DNA of 64,000 nt from Hemibagrus wyckioides (GCF_019097595.1 NC_080717.1:23401876-23465875), one strand, 5' to 3'; positions 37,441 through 49,249 are shown, counted from the first letter of the stretch. Notes: generated from the sequence alone by a model not told the origin. Numbers and translations: made by a program.

Positions 37441-37531
37441 CCTCCTGTCCTTGTGTTTCAGATATGCTGCTGCTCGGTTCAGCCACTACTTTAAGAAGAA
37501 GGAGGAGTATTTAAGAATGCCACTTCCTTAA
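26514..37531 (+). CDS. Ethanolamine kinase (etnk1/etnk2-like), complete
   Basis: Phosphorylates ethanolamine with ATP, the first cytosolic step of the CDP-ethanolamine route to phosphatidylethanolamine. Exons: 26514-26654, 29284-29540, 31711-31854, 33539-33681, 35101-35184, 35261-35421, 35583-35656, 37462-37531. All have AG/GT borders; summed length is 1,074 bases, 357 codons plus TAA, close to the usual ~360 aa. Motifs in order: FTEGITNKLLGC (nucleotide-binding start), VLVRVYG, GCGPKLYCSF, LIAVEMGKIHSI, Brenner-type VLCHNDLLTKNIIYN (catalytic Asp), FIDYEYADFNYQAYDIGNHF (metal Asp), FSLASHLSWGLWSL across the last junctions, and YAAARFSHYFKKK near the end. The N-terminus MDLLLNDQTDEL is family-poor. 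Resemblance to ETNK1 and ETNK2 is mixed, so I give no paralogue symbol. In place of the family LxxHFFWxLW it has LASHLSWGLW. Confidence 0.93.
27098..28117. mobile_element. TIR DNA transposon (non-autonomous) in etnk intron 1
   Basis: Ends are perfect inverted repeats: ACAGTGGTACCTC at 27098-27110 and GAGGTACCACTGT at 28105-28117. The TIR style is that of Tc1-mariner (Tigger-like) elements in vertebrates. The inner ends also mirror each other (TCGACC...AAGGTCGAACACTG). No transposase frame is intact. It contains a second, nested element. Confidence 0.8.
27338..27784. mobile_element. hAT-like non-autonomous element nested in the TIR transposon
   Basis: Flanked by a perfect 8-base target duplication CCGCACAC (27330-27337 and 27785-27792). 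The ends are imperfect inverted repeats: CAGGGGCGATTCTAGG at the left and, read inward from the right, CATGGGCGTCGCTAGG. Eight-base duplications and CA...TG ends fit the hAT superfamily. Internal G-rich arms GGGGGACTCAGCCCCC and GGGGGGGCTAAAGCCCCCC are present. No ORF of note. Confidence 0.82.
28230..28565. mobile_element. Probable LINE/repeat fragments in etnk intron 1
   Basis: The words CACAAGGCTGTGCAAAAGT and GATGCGGTCTGTTGTTC (28275-28310), and TTCATTTCACTACTACACC through GACAATAAAAACC (28500-28560), resemble pieces of fish retroelements. Nothing intact. Confidence 0.35.
29085..29108. repeat. Poly(C) tract
   Basis: About 21 consecutive C residues followed by AAAAGGG, just upstream of etnk exon 2. 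Confidence 0.95.
29150..29282. repeat. TGTGTAATGG degenerate repeat
   Basis: Imperfect copies of GTGTGTAATGGT ending about at the acceptor of etnk exon 2 (29283); the acceptor itself reads gtgtaaacag. Confidence 0.7.
30175..30290 (-). mobile_element. tRNA-like SINE fragment, minus strand
   Basis: On the minus strand GGCAATGGTGGCTCAGTGGG (A-box-like) then GGGGTTCAAGACC (B-box-like) and a body running to about 30100. In etnk intron 2, immediately 5' of the G/T minisatellite. Confidence 0.6.
30325..31412 (+). repeat. G/T-strand minisatellite (GTTGTAGTTGTGGTT)n
   Basis: About 1.09 kb with almost no C and little A on the plus strand, built from GTTGTAGTTGTGGTT words with variants (GTTATT, ATGTAG). 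Block duplications are visible (GTGGATGTAGTTGTGGTTGT occurs twice, about 31012 and 31152, each followed by the same sequence). It lies in etnk intron 2 with the G-rich strand as the non-template strand. Long Val or Thr readings here are repeat artefacts. Confidence 0.92.
32100..33322. repeat. Interspersed repeat with embedded ~31-base minisatellite (copy 1)
   Basis: Starts with the teleost word CAATTTAGTTTTATTTGTAT and ACATCATCACAAATGAACTT (32108-32170). This is followed by about 37 copies of CAGAGAGTGGGATTATAAAT plus CATTATAAACAC, with variants CACCAGAG and AACAACAGAG. In etnk intron 3. Confidence 0.9.
33955..35035. repeat. Interspersed repeat with embedded ~31-base minisatellite (copy 2)
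   Basis: Same architecture as the array in the previous etnk intron: leader TTCAATTTTGTTTTATAGCC and CAAGCAGCTTTCCAGAAATA (33968-34040), then GAGGAACCAGACTGAAAAGT and about 29 copies of the AGAGAGTGGGATTATAAATC unit. In etnk intron 4. Confidence 0.9.
35523..35581. repeat. (TG)n at etnk exon 7 acceptor
   Basis: About 21 TG units running directly into the tccag acceptor of the exon at 35583. Confidence 0.95.
35700..37325 (+). repeat. 12-base minisatellite CAGTTTATACTC
   Basis: About 1.6 kb and roughly 135 copies of CAGTTTATACTC with sub-types ATTC, GGTC, GTTC and CACTCAAGTTCATGTTC. Because the unit is 12 bases, reading frames stay open on both strands for over 1 kb (VYTPVYIP-type, KLEYKLEY-type), but these are not genes. 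It occupies the last intron of etnk. Confidence 0.96.
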
Positions 37532-37580
37532 TGAGTGAATTATCATTTCATCTGAGTAAAAATAAATTCCACCAAATTTA

Positions 37581-37586
37581 AATAAA
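37581..37586 (+). terminator. Probable etnk polyadenylation signal
   Basis: AATAAA 50 bases after the etnk stop codon (TAA at 37529-37531); another AATAAA lies at 37561. Confidence 0.6.
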
Positions 37587-37711
37587 ATGATTCAGTTTTA
37601 ACTTCATTACTGATTTTTTATTCACTAAGAAATAGGTTTGGAGGAAAAAGTAAATATCTGTTAAAATGTTCAAATGTTCATTGGATGCAATTCACTTAGG
37701 TCCTTGAAAAA

Positions 37712-37918
37712 TAGGTGTGTGTGTGTGTGTGAGTATGTATGTGTGAGTGTGTGTGTGTGAGTGTGTGTGTGAGTGTGTTTGTGTGTGTATGTGTGTTTGT
37801 GTGTGTGCGTGTTTGTGAGTGTGTGTGTATGTGTGTGTGTGTGTGTATGAGATGAATGTGTGTGTGTGTGTGTGTATATGTGTATGAGATGAGTGTGTGT
37901 GTGTGTGTATGAGATGAA

Positions 37919-37952
<34 letters not shown>

Positions 37953-38745
37953 AGATGGGTGTGTGTGTGTGTGTGTGTATGAGATGAATGTGTGTGTGTG
38001 TGTGTATGAGATGAATGTGTGTGTGTGTGTGTGTGTGTATGAGATGAATGTGTGTGTGTGTATGAGATGAATGTGTGTGTGTGTTTGTGTGTGTGTATGA
38101 GATGAATGTGTGTGTATGAGATGAATGTGTGTGTGTGTGTATGAGATGAATGTGTGTGTGTGTGTGTGTGTGTATGAGATGAATGTGTGTGTGTGTGTGT
38201 ATGAGATGAATGTGTGTGTGTGTGTGTATGAGATGAATGTGTGTGTGTGTGTGTGTGTGTATGAGATGAATGTGTGTGTATGAGATGAATGTGTGTGTGT
38301 GTATGAGATGAATGTGTGTGTGTGTGTGTGTGTGTGTATGAGATGAATGTGTGTGTGTGTGTATGAGATGAAGTGTGTGTGTGTGTGTGTGTGTGTATGA
38401 GATGAAGTGTGTGTGTGTGTGTGTGTATGAGATGAAGTGTGTGTGTGTGTGTGTGTATGAGATGAAGTGTGTGTGTGTGTGTGTATGAGATGAAGTGTGT
38501 GTGTGTGTGTGTGTATGAGATGAAGTGTGTGTGTGTGTATGAGATGAAGTGTGTGTGTGTGTGTGTGTGTGTATGAGATGAAGTGTGTGTGTGTGTGTAT
38601 GAGATGAAGTGTGTGTGTGTGTGTATGAGATGAAGTGTGTGTGTGTGTGTATGAGATGAATGTGTGTGTGTGTGTATGAGATGAATGTGTGTGTGTGTGT
38701 GTATGAGATGAATGTGTGTGTGTGTGTGTATGTGTGTGAGTTTGT
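37712..38745. repeat. TG/TATGAGATGAA compound satellite
   Basis: (TG)n blocks separated by TATGAGATGAA (about 40 times), with GTATGTGTGAG variants at the left. It lies between the convergent etnk and insc genes. His/Thr/Ser-rich minus-strand readings are artefacts. Confidence 0.95.
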
Positions 38746-38753
38746 GCTGCATG

Positions 38754-39112
38754 TTGTAATGTTCGTGTTCCGATCGGTTCATGTTTTGTGTCTTTGTTCT
38801 GATTCATGTTTTGTCTCCGCCCCTTTCTTCTTACTAATTCATCTCACCTGTTCTGTTTTCCTGTTTGGTTTGTCCATGTATTTAAACCCTCACGTGTCAA
38901 GTCTTCATTGTGAACTATCAGTGTTGTCTCTACGTGAACTCGTGATACCAAGCCCTGTTTCCTGTTTCGCCATAGCACCAACTCGTTTAAAGTTTGTTCT
39001 CACGTCTTTGACTCTCACACTTCCTGTTCCGTGATTTCAGTGTTCTCGTCCCTGCCTGTGTAAGGTCCGACTGCTCCACCCGCTCCGTGTTTCCACTCGC
39101 CTCACGTGACAG
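38754..39112. mobile_element. Solo-LTR-like segment
   Basis: Begins TGTAATGTTCGTGTTCC and ends TCACGTGACA, so has TG...CA ends with a 5-base inverted match TGTnA/TnACA. It contains GTATTTAAACCCTCACGTGT, like the TATA-type segment in the gypsy LTRs at 46966 and 51232 (GTATTTAAAC). No internal region accompanies it. Confidence 0.45.
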
Positions 39113-40482
39113 GATGATTTTCTTAAATTCTGGACTCAGAAATGATCAGAGAGGCCTGATGAAAATAATTATGAATAAAGATGTAATTATTGTATAATCA
39201 GAAGTTTAAGTGTTAAAGACGCACTGCTCTTTATCCTAGTCTGTGTTTATTCCTGCTTCAGGTCCACAAGATCCACGGGCCTGAACAGGATAAAGTGCTG
39301 ACTAAAAATACAAATATTAAAATATTATTAATCCATAATTTATTGAACAGATCTATAGTAGAATATTTATGTTGTATTCGCTCCCTAAGGAGGTGGTCAT
39401 GATGATCACACACTGCTGGGCTTCTTTAGCTAAAAATAGAAACAAAAGTAAACACACACACACACACACTCGTTTCTCCCTTTTTTGCCCTCACCGCCAC
39501 TCACTGCAACAAACCCAACACAAAAAATCCCACACAGGTGCAAGTCTTCACTCATCACCTGTCCCGGCTCCGCCCTCTGTTCACGTACCTGTGTTTGGCC
39601 CCGCCCCCTCCTCCAGTCTGATTCTCAACCCGATGCAGCATGAATCAATTTCTTTAAATAAGATTTTGTGAAAATACGACAAAAAAGTTTTTTTTTATTT
39701 CATGCACATTTCTCCAAAACACTTTTATTGCTCTTAAATCCCTTAAAGTTAATTTAAGTCAACGTTGTGAACATTTATGAATGTTAGAAATGTTACAAAT
39801 TGTGTGTAAAAACTTTAAAAAATAAAAAAAAGCAGTATTTTATTAATTAAATAATTCATTATAACTCAACAGTGCTCTTGAACTGCTGTGATTGTAATTC
39901 CCATTTAGTGGTGATTACACTCAGGAACACAGGGTTCTAGCAAGAGGAACATTGGGTTCTATCGCTGGAACACAGGGTTCTAATCCCTTTAGTGGTGTTT
40001 ACACTCATTAACACAAATTTCTAATACCAAAACATGGAGTTCTAGCACAGGAACACATTTCTAGCACAGAGCTTCACTCAATCACCTTGCCCAGTTCTTG
40101 TTTCCTTTATAGTACTTGTATTGGGTTCTTGGCCTGGTCTTCTATTTTTAGTTTAGTTCTATTACGAATTCTGATTCTTGTTCTGTCTGATTCTTCTCCT
40201 TTTGATTCTAGCTCTGTTCTGGTTTGGATTCTTGTTTGTGTCGTTTAGGTTTAATTTTAGTTCTACTGTTGGTCTGTCAGGTTTAGGTTCTGTTAGGTTT
40301 TCTGTAGATGGTGTTCCAAATCGAAGCTGAATAATATTTAATTTTCTGGTCAGAGAAATAAACACAGTGAAGTTAGCATTAGCACTGTAGCCCCTAAGCT
40401 AAAACTTGCAACAATACTTAACAGCTTAACCTAGTTCAGCATTGTGTGTGTGTGTGTGTGTGTGTGCAAGCGGGAAGCAGCT

Positions 40483-43400
40483 TCAGACAAAACTCTCCTC
40501 CATGTTGGAACAGAGCAGGAATGAGTCGACGAGTCGCGGCTTAATGAGCTGCTGATGATCCGCTGGGTCGATACTGTCAGAACATCCAGCAGCCAATCGC
40601 CTTAGAGCAGCCTACACACACGCACACAGACACACACACACACACACACACACACACTGATAAACATTGCCAGCAGCTTATCTTAAGGTAAATGGTTGCT
40701 GTATATTAATATTAGTTACACACACACACACACACACACACTCCTCCTACCAGACAGGCCACTAAAACGGAGTCACTGCTGTTCCTCTCAGCTGGAGATC
40801 GACACAGCTCAATGAGACGTGGCACAGCTTTAAAAACAAAAAATACATTTACTACAGTCCCGTATTCCCAAAAACTTATATTTCCCACATATTCCCCAAA
40901 TCGCAAAGTCCTGAATTTTATTTTATTAATAATATAATAATAAATTTTATAAAATAATTTATAAAATAATAATAATAGTACCTTGCAGCTCGATTGCAGC
41001 CTGAGCAACGTCGGGATCTCGGCTTAACCGGGCAAGTGTTACTGCAGCTTTCTGCTGCACGCGCTCACATGCAGCACCTTCTGATGGACTGGAGGAAGAC
41101 GGTTTCTCTCCTAGCAGCACAAGCAGACGCTCCAGTCCTTCAGTACACACACACACACACACACACACAAATTCATTACATGCACATACACAGAGCAAAA
41201 CATGTGGTACGGATCATATAGGTCATGTGACCCGCTGCAGGGTTACACACATTTAAACATCAGCATATTTTTATGTAGGTTTTGGGAATTAGTATATTAT
41301 TTATGCATACTATATAAATAAACAGAACACACTTTACAAAATAGATAAATGTGTTTTTAATATCTTTTTGCATTCTGTATTTATTTGTATTTAGAGAAAT
41401 GCAGCTCTGTATATTTTTGACCATGAAAAAGTCCATGAAGAATCTTTTCCATTTCAATCCAACACACTTTGGACTGCATCACTGTTTAATGACTGTTCAT
41501 TATAGCAGATATCTAGACTGAAGTTTAGATTTTAATTTAGAACGTTACATTTTAGTTTGCTGTGAATTTCTTTATTTTTTCCTACCGTTTTCCTGTAAGA
41601 CCTCTGATGCTGTTTGCTCCAAAACAGACAAATTGGCCAGAATTGTTACAACCTGCGGAGACCAAAACAACAAACACAGTTCACAGTGAAAAAGCAATAA
41701 CATGCTGAATTATAGCTACAGTAAAACTACAGCTACAGTAAAACTACAGCTACAGTATAACTACAGCTACAGTAAAACTACAGCTACAGTATAACTAAAG
41801 CTACAATAAAACTGCAGCTACAGTAAAACTACAGCTACAGTAAAACTACAGCTATAATAAATATACAGCTACAATAAAACTGCAGCTACAGTAAAACTAC
41901 AGCTACAGTAAAACTACAGCTACAGTATAACTACAGCTACAGTAAAACTAAAGCTACAATAAAACTGCAGCTACAGTAAAACTACAGCTACAGTAAAACT
42001 ACAGCTACAGTAAAACTACAGCTATAATAAATATACAGCTACAATAAAACTGCAGCTACAGTAAAACTACAGCTACAGTAAAACTAAAGCTACAATAAAA
42101 CTGCAGCTACAGTAAAACTACAGCTACAGTAAAACTACAGCTATAATAAATATACAGCTACAATAAAACTGCAGCTACAGTAAAACTACAGCTACAGTAA
42201 AACTACTGCTATAATAAATCTACAGCTACAATAAAACTACAGCTACAGTAAATCTACAGCTACAGTATAACTACAGCTACAGTAAAACTAAAGCTACAAT
42301 AAAACTACAGCTACAGTATAACTACAGCTACAGTAAAACTAAAGCTACAATAAAACTACAGCTACAGTAAATCTACAGCTACAGTAAAACTACAGCTACA
42401 GTAAAACTACAGCTACAGTAAAACTAAAGCTACAATAAAACTACAGCCACATTAAAACTAGAGCTACAGTAAAACTACAGTTACAGTAAAACTACAGTTA
42501 CAGTAAAACTACAGCCACATTAAAACTACAGCGAAAATAAAACTACAACTTCAATAAATTGCAACTACGGTAAAACTAGAGCTACAGTAAAACTACAACT
42601 ACAATAAAACTACAGTAAAACTATGGTTCAATAAAACTACAGCTACCATAAAACTACAGCTACAATAAAACTACAGTAAAAATACAGCTACAGTAAAACT
42701 ACAGCCACAATAAAACTACAGCTACAGTAAAGCAACAGTTACAATAAAACTACAGCTAGAATAGAAATACAACTACAATAAAACTACAGTTACAGTAAAA
42801 CTACAGCTACATTAAAACTACAGCTACAGTAAAACAACAGGTACAATAAAACTACAGCTAGAATAGAAATACAACTACAATAAAACTACAGTTACAGTAA
42901 AACTGCAGCAACATTAAAACTACAGCTACATTAAAACTACAGCTACAGTAAAACAACAGGTACAATAAAACTACAGCTACAGTAAAACAACAGGTACAAT
43001 AAAACTACAGCTACAGTAAAACAACAGGTACAATAAAACTACAGCTACAGTAAAACTACAGCTAGAATAGAAATACAACTACAATAAAACTACAGTTACA
43101 ATAAAACTACAGCTACAGTAAAACTACAGCTAGAATAGAAATACAACTACAATAAAACTACAGTTACAATAAAACTACAGTTACAATAAAACTACAGTTA
43201 CAGTAAAACTACAGCTACAGTAAAACAACAGGTACAATAAAACTACAGCTACAGTAAAACTACAGTTATTGAGATAAGAGAGAGAGACCTGGTCTTTAGA
43301 GTAAGGTGTGTCGACTCGCTGGCGGTCTCTGCAGGCCTGGAGGAGGATGTGCACTGCGTTCAGCTGCAGCAGGATCTCACATGCCAAACTGTCAAAGAAA

Positions 43401-44485
43401 GTGATATTCGCCAGTGCAGCCGAGGCTAAGAGGAACACTTCACCACACGATGCAGTCTCACAAAGCTCTGCACACACATACACACAAACACACACACACA
43501 CAGTCATCACTGTCATTGTCATTTTAACATCATTGTCACCGTCATTTTATTTTTTGCGTGATAATAATGTTTCAAATACAATACAATTCATTAAAATATT
43601 AGTGATGATATAATGAACGATGTAATAGGAATTTTGATGTAATAAGGCTGTTCATCCTCACTGATGAGGGCGGAGACGATGTCCTGCATGCTCTCAATGA
43701 AGCTGGACAGGTGGTGTGTGTTGGAGTGATGAGGAGACGTGATCTGAGCCACAACAGCAGCTGCTTCAGCTCGAGCTGCTTCTGTACAAGCTTCATCAGT
43801 CAGAATATCAGCCAGACACAGTACACCATCCACCTACACACACACACACACACACACCAAGGGTATGTTGTAATTTGTTATTTTTTTCTGATTTTATTTG
43901 TTTGTTTATAAACTTTGGTGTGGAGGCTACAATTATTATTTAGGCCCTAATAGATAAAACTGAAGGGGAGTGTACTTTCTTATTTCCTTTGACTGTATTG
44001 CAGTTCATCTTATTCACTGTGATTTTACTTTTGTCCATATGGGGGCGATGTTGTACAACTTTTATAATCGAAAATTACAGACTTGATTCAGCCATCTGAT
44101 CCAAAATTACCCAGACTGCACTGACAACTGTTAATAAGTTAATAGCAGTTTACACCTGAACACACACTGATTTTAATAATGAAGTATGATTTTCTCTTAG
44201 TGGCATGTGATTTATTAATAATGTAATAACACACAGTACGTTTAGTTTTGAGAAGGCAATAAATACCTGATTATGATGATGATGAACTAATTAAAATGTA
44301 CTGTTTTATTAATTTGATTACTTTTTATTATTTTTTTATTTAAAAAAAATTGTTTTAACAGCTGAAATGTTTTAACAGATATTCATTATTAATATTTTTT
44401 ATAATGTATATACAAGCATGTGCACTATTCTTTGTTTTTTTATTTTATTTCTTCTAGATTTAAAATAATAATAATAATAATAAAG

Positions 44486-44580
<95 letters not shown>

Positions 44581-44673
44581 CCCATAAAAAAATAAAAAAT
44601 AAAATATTAAATATTAAATGTTCATGGTATAAATCATGATGGAGCAAATTAACACCATCTGGAAATGTACATG

Positions 44674-44728
<55 letters not shown>

Positions 44729-44730
44729 CT

Positions 44731-44820
<90 letters not shown>

Positions 44821-45028
44821 CAATTTCTGTAATATCTGTAACACAGCCTCTGTTATGAGCTTCCCTTTTTCAACAGGTGTGCTTTTCAGGCTTGCTGCCA
44901 CATCCTCCTGTGGGCAAAATCTCAGATTTTATATATATTTATATAAAAAATATAAAAACCCACCAAATCTGAGACTTACAGCACTTTCACTCTGAGTTAT
45001 TCAGCCTGAAACTTTATGTTGGCAAGGT

Positions 45029-45060
<32 letters not shown>

Positions 45061-46630
45061 GATGGGTGGGGGGGGGGGTTGTTGTGGTGCTGTACTTTCT
45101 CCAGTTGGTTGATTCCCTCCTCCACGCAGCAGATGGAGGCGACGGTCCTGAGTGCAGGAGCGTAAAGAGAGCTGAAACAATCCTGCCTACAGATCTTCAA
45201 CAGAGCAATGACTGCACCTTCCTGTACACACACAGACACACTGACTGTAGGTATATATTGAGAGAATTAGATGGATAGAAAGTTGATGAATGAATTCTGT
45301 GTCTTTTTCTTACTTTGGCGATGATGCTGCAGAGCTGCGGTCCATCCTGAGTGAGTGACAGCAGGTTACTGATTGCGTTTTCCATGAGGAACACATCATC
45401 TGACTCCTCAACCTGCCTGATCAGGACCTGCTCAAAGGAAACACACACACACACACAATGTCATAACAAACATATGGATAAATACAGAAATAGAAATTAT
45501 AATATAATATTAGAAACCTAACATTATTAATCTAGCAGTCCAAGTTATTAGTACACCAGTGGTTTCAGGACTTTACAGTTTGTTGAATTGGCTATACTAT
45601 ACTGTCCCATGTCCTAATTTATTTTTCTTCTTTTCTCAGCTTCCTTTCCTCCCATAATCAGCTCTCTGGCCTTTATGTTGGATTATCTTTCTCAATTTCA
45701 GTTTAATTTCAATTTCAGTTCATTTGTATAATGCTTTTAACAGTGGACATTGTCTCAAAGCAGCTCTACCCTGGATTATCCTTTTTGACAATAGATACAA
45801 TAAGCTTCATATATTAGCACTGGGTACAAATACTTTTCACTGCTGCTGTAACAGCAGTATGTTTCAGCAATTTCACAACTTACTTGTATTTCATTGGCTA
45901 AGGCCATGTCAATCATTTGGCTGAATGAATCACTGACATCTGTAAGGATCTCATGGATGGCCTCCTTCATGGACTTGAGGAAATATTCATCATCTGTGTG
46001 GAGACACCTAAATAACACATGCATACACTCTGTTCTCACACTGTGGTATTGGCAGTTCTCTGTAGAACCAATAATTATGTATATATTTTTTCACCGTGTT
46101 CTGTGTGTGTTGCATTTGTTCCTCACCTCTCAGTGATGACAGTGAGCTCCATACACTTCTCCAGCAGAGTGGCTTCATACTGCAGTTAAGACCAAGGCAC
46201 AGAGAACATTTACACACATCTAACTGTACCACTTCCTCATTCCTGATTTTCTGCATGTGTGTTATTGATGATGTTCTAGATTCCTGACCTTCTGCATGTG
46301 TGTGTTGTTGGTTCTGTGAGCACTGCACTCATGCACCAGCGAGCGGACATGGCAGTTGGCTCTGACAGCGGTTCCATGTACACGCTGCCATCGTCCTTTT
46401 TCTAGACGCTGGAACATCTTGCCCAGCTCAGTGCTGACAACCAGTGCCCTCTTCAGGAGTGTCTGCAGGTTGTCTCGTGTCACATGATCGCTGGCCACAC
46501 CCACCCCAGGGATGATGAGCTCACCTGCAGAGTCCTCATCCACGCCCAGCGGCTTGGACTGCAGTACACACATACACTCCACCTCAGTCATGTGACGCAG
46601 ATCCTCCATCCAGCGCTGCACTGAGTCCAC
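40483..46630 (-). CDS. insc: Inscuteable (spindle orientation adaptor), 11 exons, initiator exon missing
   Basis: INSC links Par3 and LGN (GPSM2) and orients the mitotic spindle in asymmetric division. Exons: 46630-46289, 46179-46127, 46007-45884, 45427-45314, 45221-45096, 43833-43662, 43467-43289, 41652-41586, 41137-40982, 40827-40751, 40611-40483. All have AG/GT borders, matching phases, 1,539 bases (512 codons plus TGA). The first exon starts [20 protein letters not shown], the LGN-binding segment. Then come armadillo-type repeats: [121 protein letters not shown]. It ends [15 protein letters not shown], the C-terminal motif that matches the vertebrate orthologues and resembles a PDZ ligand. 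The initiator codon is in an unidentified upstream exon. Confidence 0.93.
41700..43268. repeat. 17-base minisatellite ACTACAGCTACAGTAAA
   Basis: About 1.57 kb, roughly 90 imperfect copies, in the insc intron between exons 41652 and 43289. Variants include ACAATAAAACTGCAGCT and a late sub-family CAACAGGTACAATAAAA. It fills nearly the whole intron. Confidence 0.94.
43900..44480. other. insc intron, nothing recognised
   Basis: AT-rich sequence without a recognisable exon, between the insc exons at 43833 and 45096. Confidence 0.5.
44485..44820. repeat. (AT)n microsatellites
   Basis: Two long perfect (AT)n runs, about 44489-44576 and 44677-44725 plus 44754-44818, split by TTTGC(TTATTA)n. In insc intron. 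Confidence 0.96.
45690..45772. mobile_element. Short teleost repeat word
   Basis: CATTTGTATAATGCTTTTAA and GGACATTGTCTCAAAGCAGC, the same leader seen at 23458, 32108 and 33968. In insc intron. Confidence 0.6.
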
Positions 46631-46965
46631 CTGGATCACATGCATCCTGACACACACACACACACCCTTTAACAGGCACATAATTAAATACTTTTACAAA
46701 TAAATATTTTATGTTAATTCTTACTAATTGGATCACATTCAACATTCAGAATTTCTTTCTTAGATTTTGCTTCAGTTTCACCCTTCACATAAGGAGTTAT
46801 GGACATCATTTTGTTTGAGCTGTTTGTACAAATTTAATTCATTTTAATTATAAACATGTCAAAGTGCTTAGATACAACAAAATTATAACAAAATGTAATG
46901 TTCAGCAGACTGTACAGAAATGATATTTAACATGTCAGGTGTAAATTCTTCCATGTGCTTATGCT

Positions 46966-47380
46966 TGGTTAACAGCTCCACCTGCACTTCTCCCTCCAAC
47001 CCACCAGAGGGAGCCCTTCCCAGAATATTGAATACTTCTGGTCACACCGTTCTCTTATGGGCTACTTCCTGGTTTCAGTGTATTTAAACTATGCTCACGG
47101 TATTAGACAGTGTGAAGTATTGTTAGTTCCTTCAACATGCCAAGCCGTTTCCTTGCTATTGTCATTGTTCATTGTGTGTTTGACCTTTTGATCTTTTGAA
47201 CTTACAATTATGGATTTGTGTTTTTGTACTATGTGGATTGCTTGTTCTGGATTATTGGACAATGTGTCTGTGTTCACCGTTTCTGCTCCTGCCTCACAAT
47301 TTGGATTGTTTGTTTTTGATTCTGTTTCAATAAACTCTGCTAATGGATCTCATCCCTCCAGTCTGTGACTCATTGTTACA
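46966..47380 (+). repeat. 5' LTR of the gypsy element
   Basis: TGG(T)TAACAGCTCC start, GTATTTAAACTATGCTCAC (TATA region, about 47079), AATAAACTCTGC (polyA region, about 47330) and CATTGTTACA end. Matches the 3' copy throughout. Confidence 0.88.
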
Positions 47381-47499
47381 GAATACTTCACCTTTTTTAG
47401 CTCCAGTGGAGATATCGCAACTCCAAATCATTGCCACACATCAGGGAGCAACTCACAACACTGCCCGGTTTTCACGCCCACATGATCTGGATGCTCCAT

Positions 47500-47860
47500 G
47501 GGCTTCCCACCAGTAGACCTGAATCTGCCAGCAGATCAATGCCAGGGGTTTCTTCACCAATGCAAGATATTTTTCACACATCAGCCTGAGGCCTATCAAG
47601 AGGATTCCACCAAATGGACCTTCACCATGCCCCTGCTCACTGGGAGGGCCCTGGACTGAACATAGGTGGTCAACTCATTTGGGAAGTGTTTAAGTATACA
47701 GTGGGAGGACGCGATGTGTCTGTGCAGTTACTCCAGTTACATCAGTGCCCAGACACAGCAGCCGACTATGCAGTAAAGTTCAGGATGCTAACAGCACTGA
47801 GTGAGTGGAATGATGTGGCCTTGTGGGGCATCTTCAGGGAAGGGCTGAATCCCATACTAC
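47500..47860 (+). pseudogene. gypsy gag fragment
   Basis: Frames with breaks include LTGRALD (47638), VFKYTVGGRDVSVQLLQL and DTAADYAVKFRMLTALSEWN (47690-47815), typical of the capsid region of fish gypsy (Barthez/sushi-like) elements. It is cut at 47861 by another segment. Confidence 0.75.
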
Positions 47861-48283
47861 TGTCAAGGTTCACGGATTTAGGACCCAAGTGTGAGATGCG
47901 ACAGGAGCTAGGTAAAGAGTCATTAATATATTGTAAAGATAAACAGAGACATGTGTGCAGCCAATAACAATAACATCCACCTGACAATCTCCAGCACAAA
48001 ATCAGAGACAATGGTGAAGCACAAAACAACAAAATGTCATTATACAAAGTCAAGGGTAACAATTCCCAAGGGTAAGTAACAAAGGTGAACAAATAAAAGC
48101 AGATAAAGGTCCATGTAAAGGAAATAGTCCACGGCTACAAATCCAAATAGCATAATCCAAAAAGACAGAGTGAGAAAAACAGTCCAAAATCCAGCTGAAG
48201 AACAATAAAGGACCGGCAGGGGAAAAAGGCGGGATGACTCAACAGTTAAGCAAGAGAGACCATCTGGCAAGGAAGGCATGACA
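47861..48283. mobile_element. Foreign segment inside gag, TGTCA...TGACA ends
   Basis: Begins TGTCAAGGTTCACGG and ends GGCATGACA, with no resemblance to gag, and interrupts the gag frame. Possibly a solo LTR or other inserted element; no clear target duplication is visible. Confidence 0.4.
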
Positions 48284-48530
48284 GAGTGTCAGAGTGTTTA
48301 CATAGTGCTGGAGCGCACAAAGGGTAGTAAACCCAGAAGTGCTCCGTCCGCGATTACCGCCACCCCGGAAGTGAGTGCCACAATGTCATGAACCTGGAAG
48401 AGCGCACCGCAATGTCGTGAGTCCGAAGGCCCGGGCTGCTAAGGGCTAATAAGGACACGCGAGCTGACAACTACAGGCTGAGATTGCCTGCAAGGGAGAG
48501 AATCAATCCCTGAACCAGTACATCACTCCG
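48284..48530. other. GC-richer segment, unassigned
   Basis: Contains CACAATGTCATGAACCTGGA and GCAATGTCGTGAGTCCGAAG as near-repeats. Not recognised; may belong to the inserted element before it. Confidence 0.3.
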
Positions 48531-48539
48531 GCCTTACAC

Positions 48540-49110
48540 CACAAAAACTTACTGCAAACTCAATGTCCCCGCCACCAGTTTAATACTTACCCTGCCTGGG
48601 AAACTGATGCCAGCACATCAGGTCAACTAGGAACCATGAAGCTTGGCAAGACACGAGTATCAGTGGTGGGATGGCAGCACAGCCTGGCCCAGCAGCTCTG
48701 CCTCTACTGCAGCCAGGCAGGATGCTGCTGCTCCCCCTGTCCCAAGAAACCTGCACCACACAGTGCCTGGGTGAGCCTTCATTCTTGCTCATACAGTCTG
48801 CATCTGCCGGTACTGATACATCATGCCAACTAATATGACCTATTTCAACCTGGATTCCTGATCCACGGTCAACCTTATCAATTATCCATGCCATCATACT
48901 TATCCATGTCAGCTAGTGGAGGAGCTTCAATTGCCTATTGTACCATGTGCTGTCCCCTTAAAAATTACTGCTATGGACAATCAGCCCATCGGTGATCGGT
49001 ACATAACATATGAGACTTCCCCTATTACAATCAAGATTGGACTATTTCAGTGGGCTATGGTGCTGGTCCATTCTTGGCTTTGTAGGCAAGCATCAGTGTT
49101 TGGAATCTGA
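48540..49110 (+). pseudogene. gypsy nucleocapsid and protease remnant
   Basis: QQLCLYCSQAGCCCSPCPKK (about 48675-48750) is a degenerate CCHC knuckle with the His replaced. Then LVEELQLPIVPCAVPLKITA and PIGDRYITYE (48910-49015) follow the aspartic-protease downstream region. The catalytic DSG is not found intact. Confidence 0.75.
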
Positions 49111-49249
49111 TGCAGCTACCGGAAGCCAGTGGAGGAGCGCAGCAGTGGGGTGGTGTGAGGGAATTGGTGTGCAGCTACATTTTGGATCATTTGCAAAGGA
49201 CGAACTGAAAATGATGTGAGCATGCCACGTTAGCAATATGGGAGGAAAA

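Noticed and set aside
37670..38807. His/Thr/Ser-rich readings of about 370 codons
   Set aside because: Translation of the TG/TATGAGATGAA satellite.
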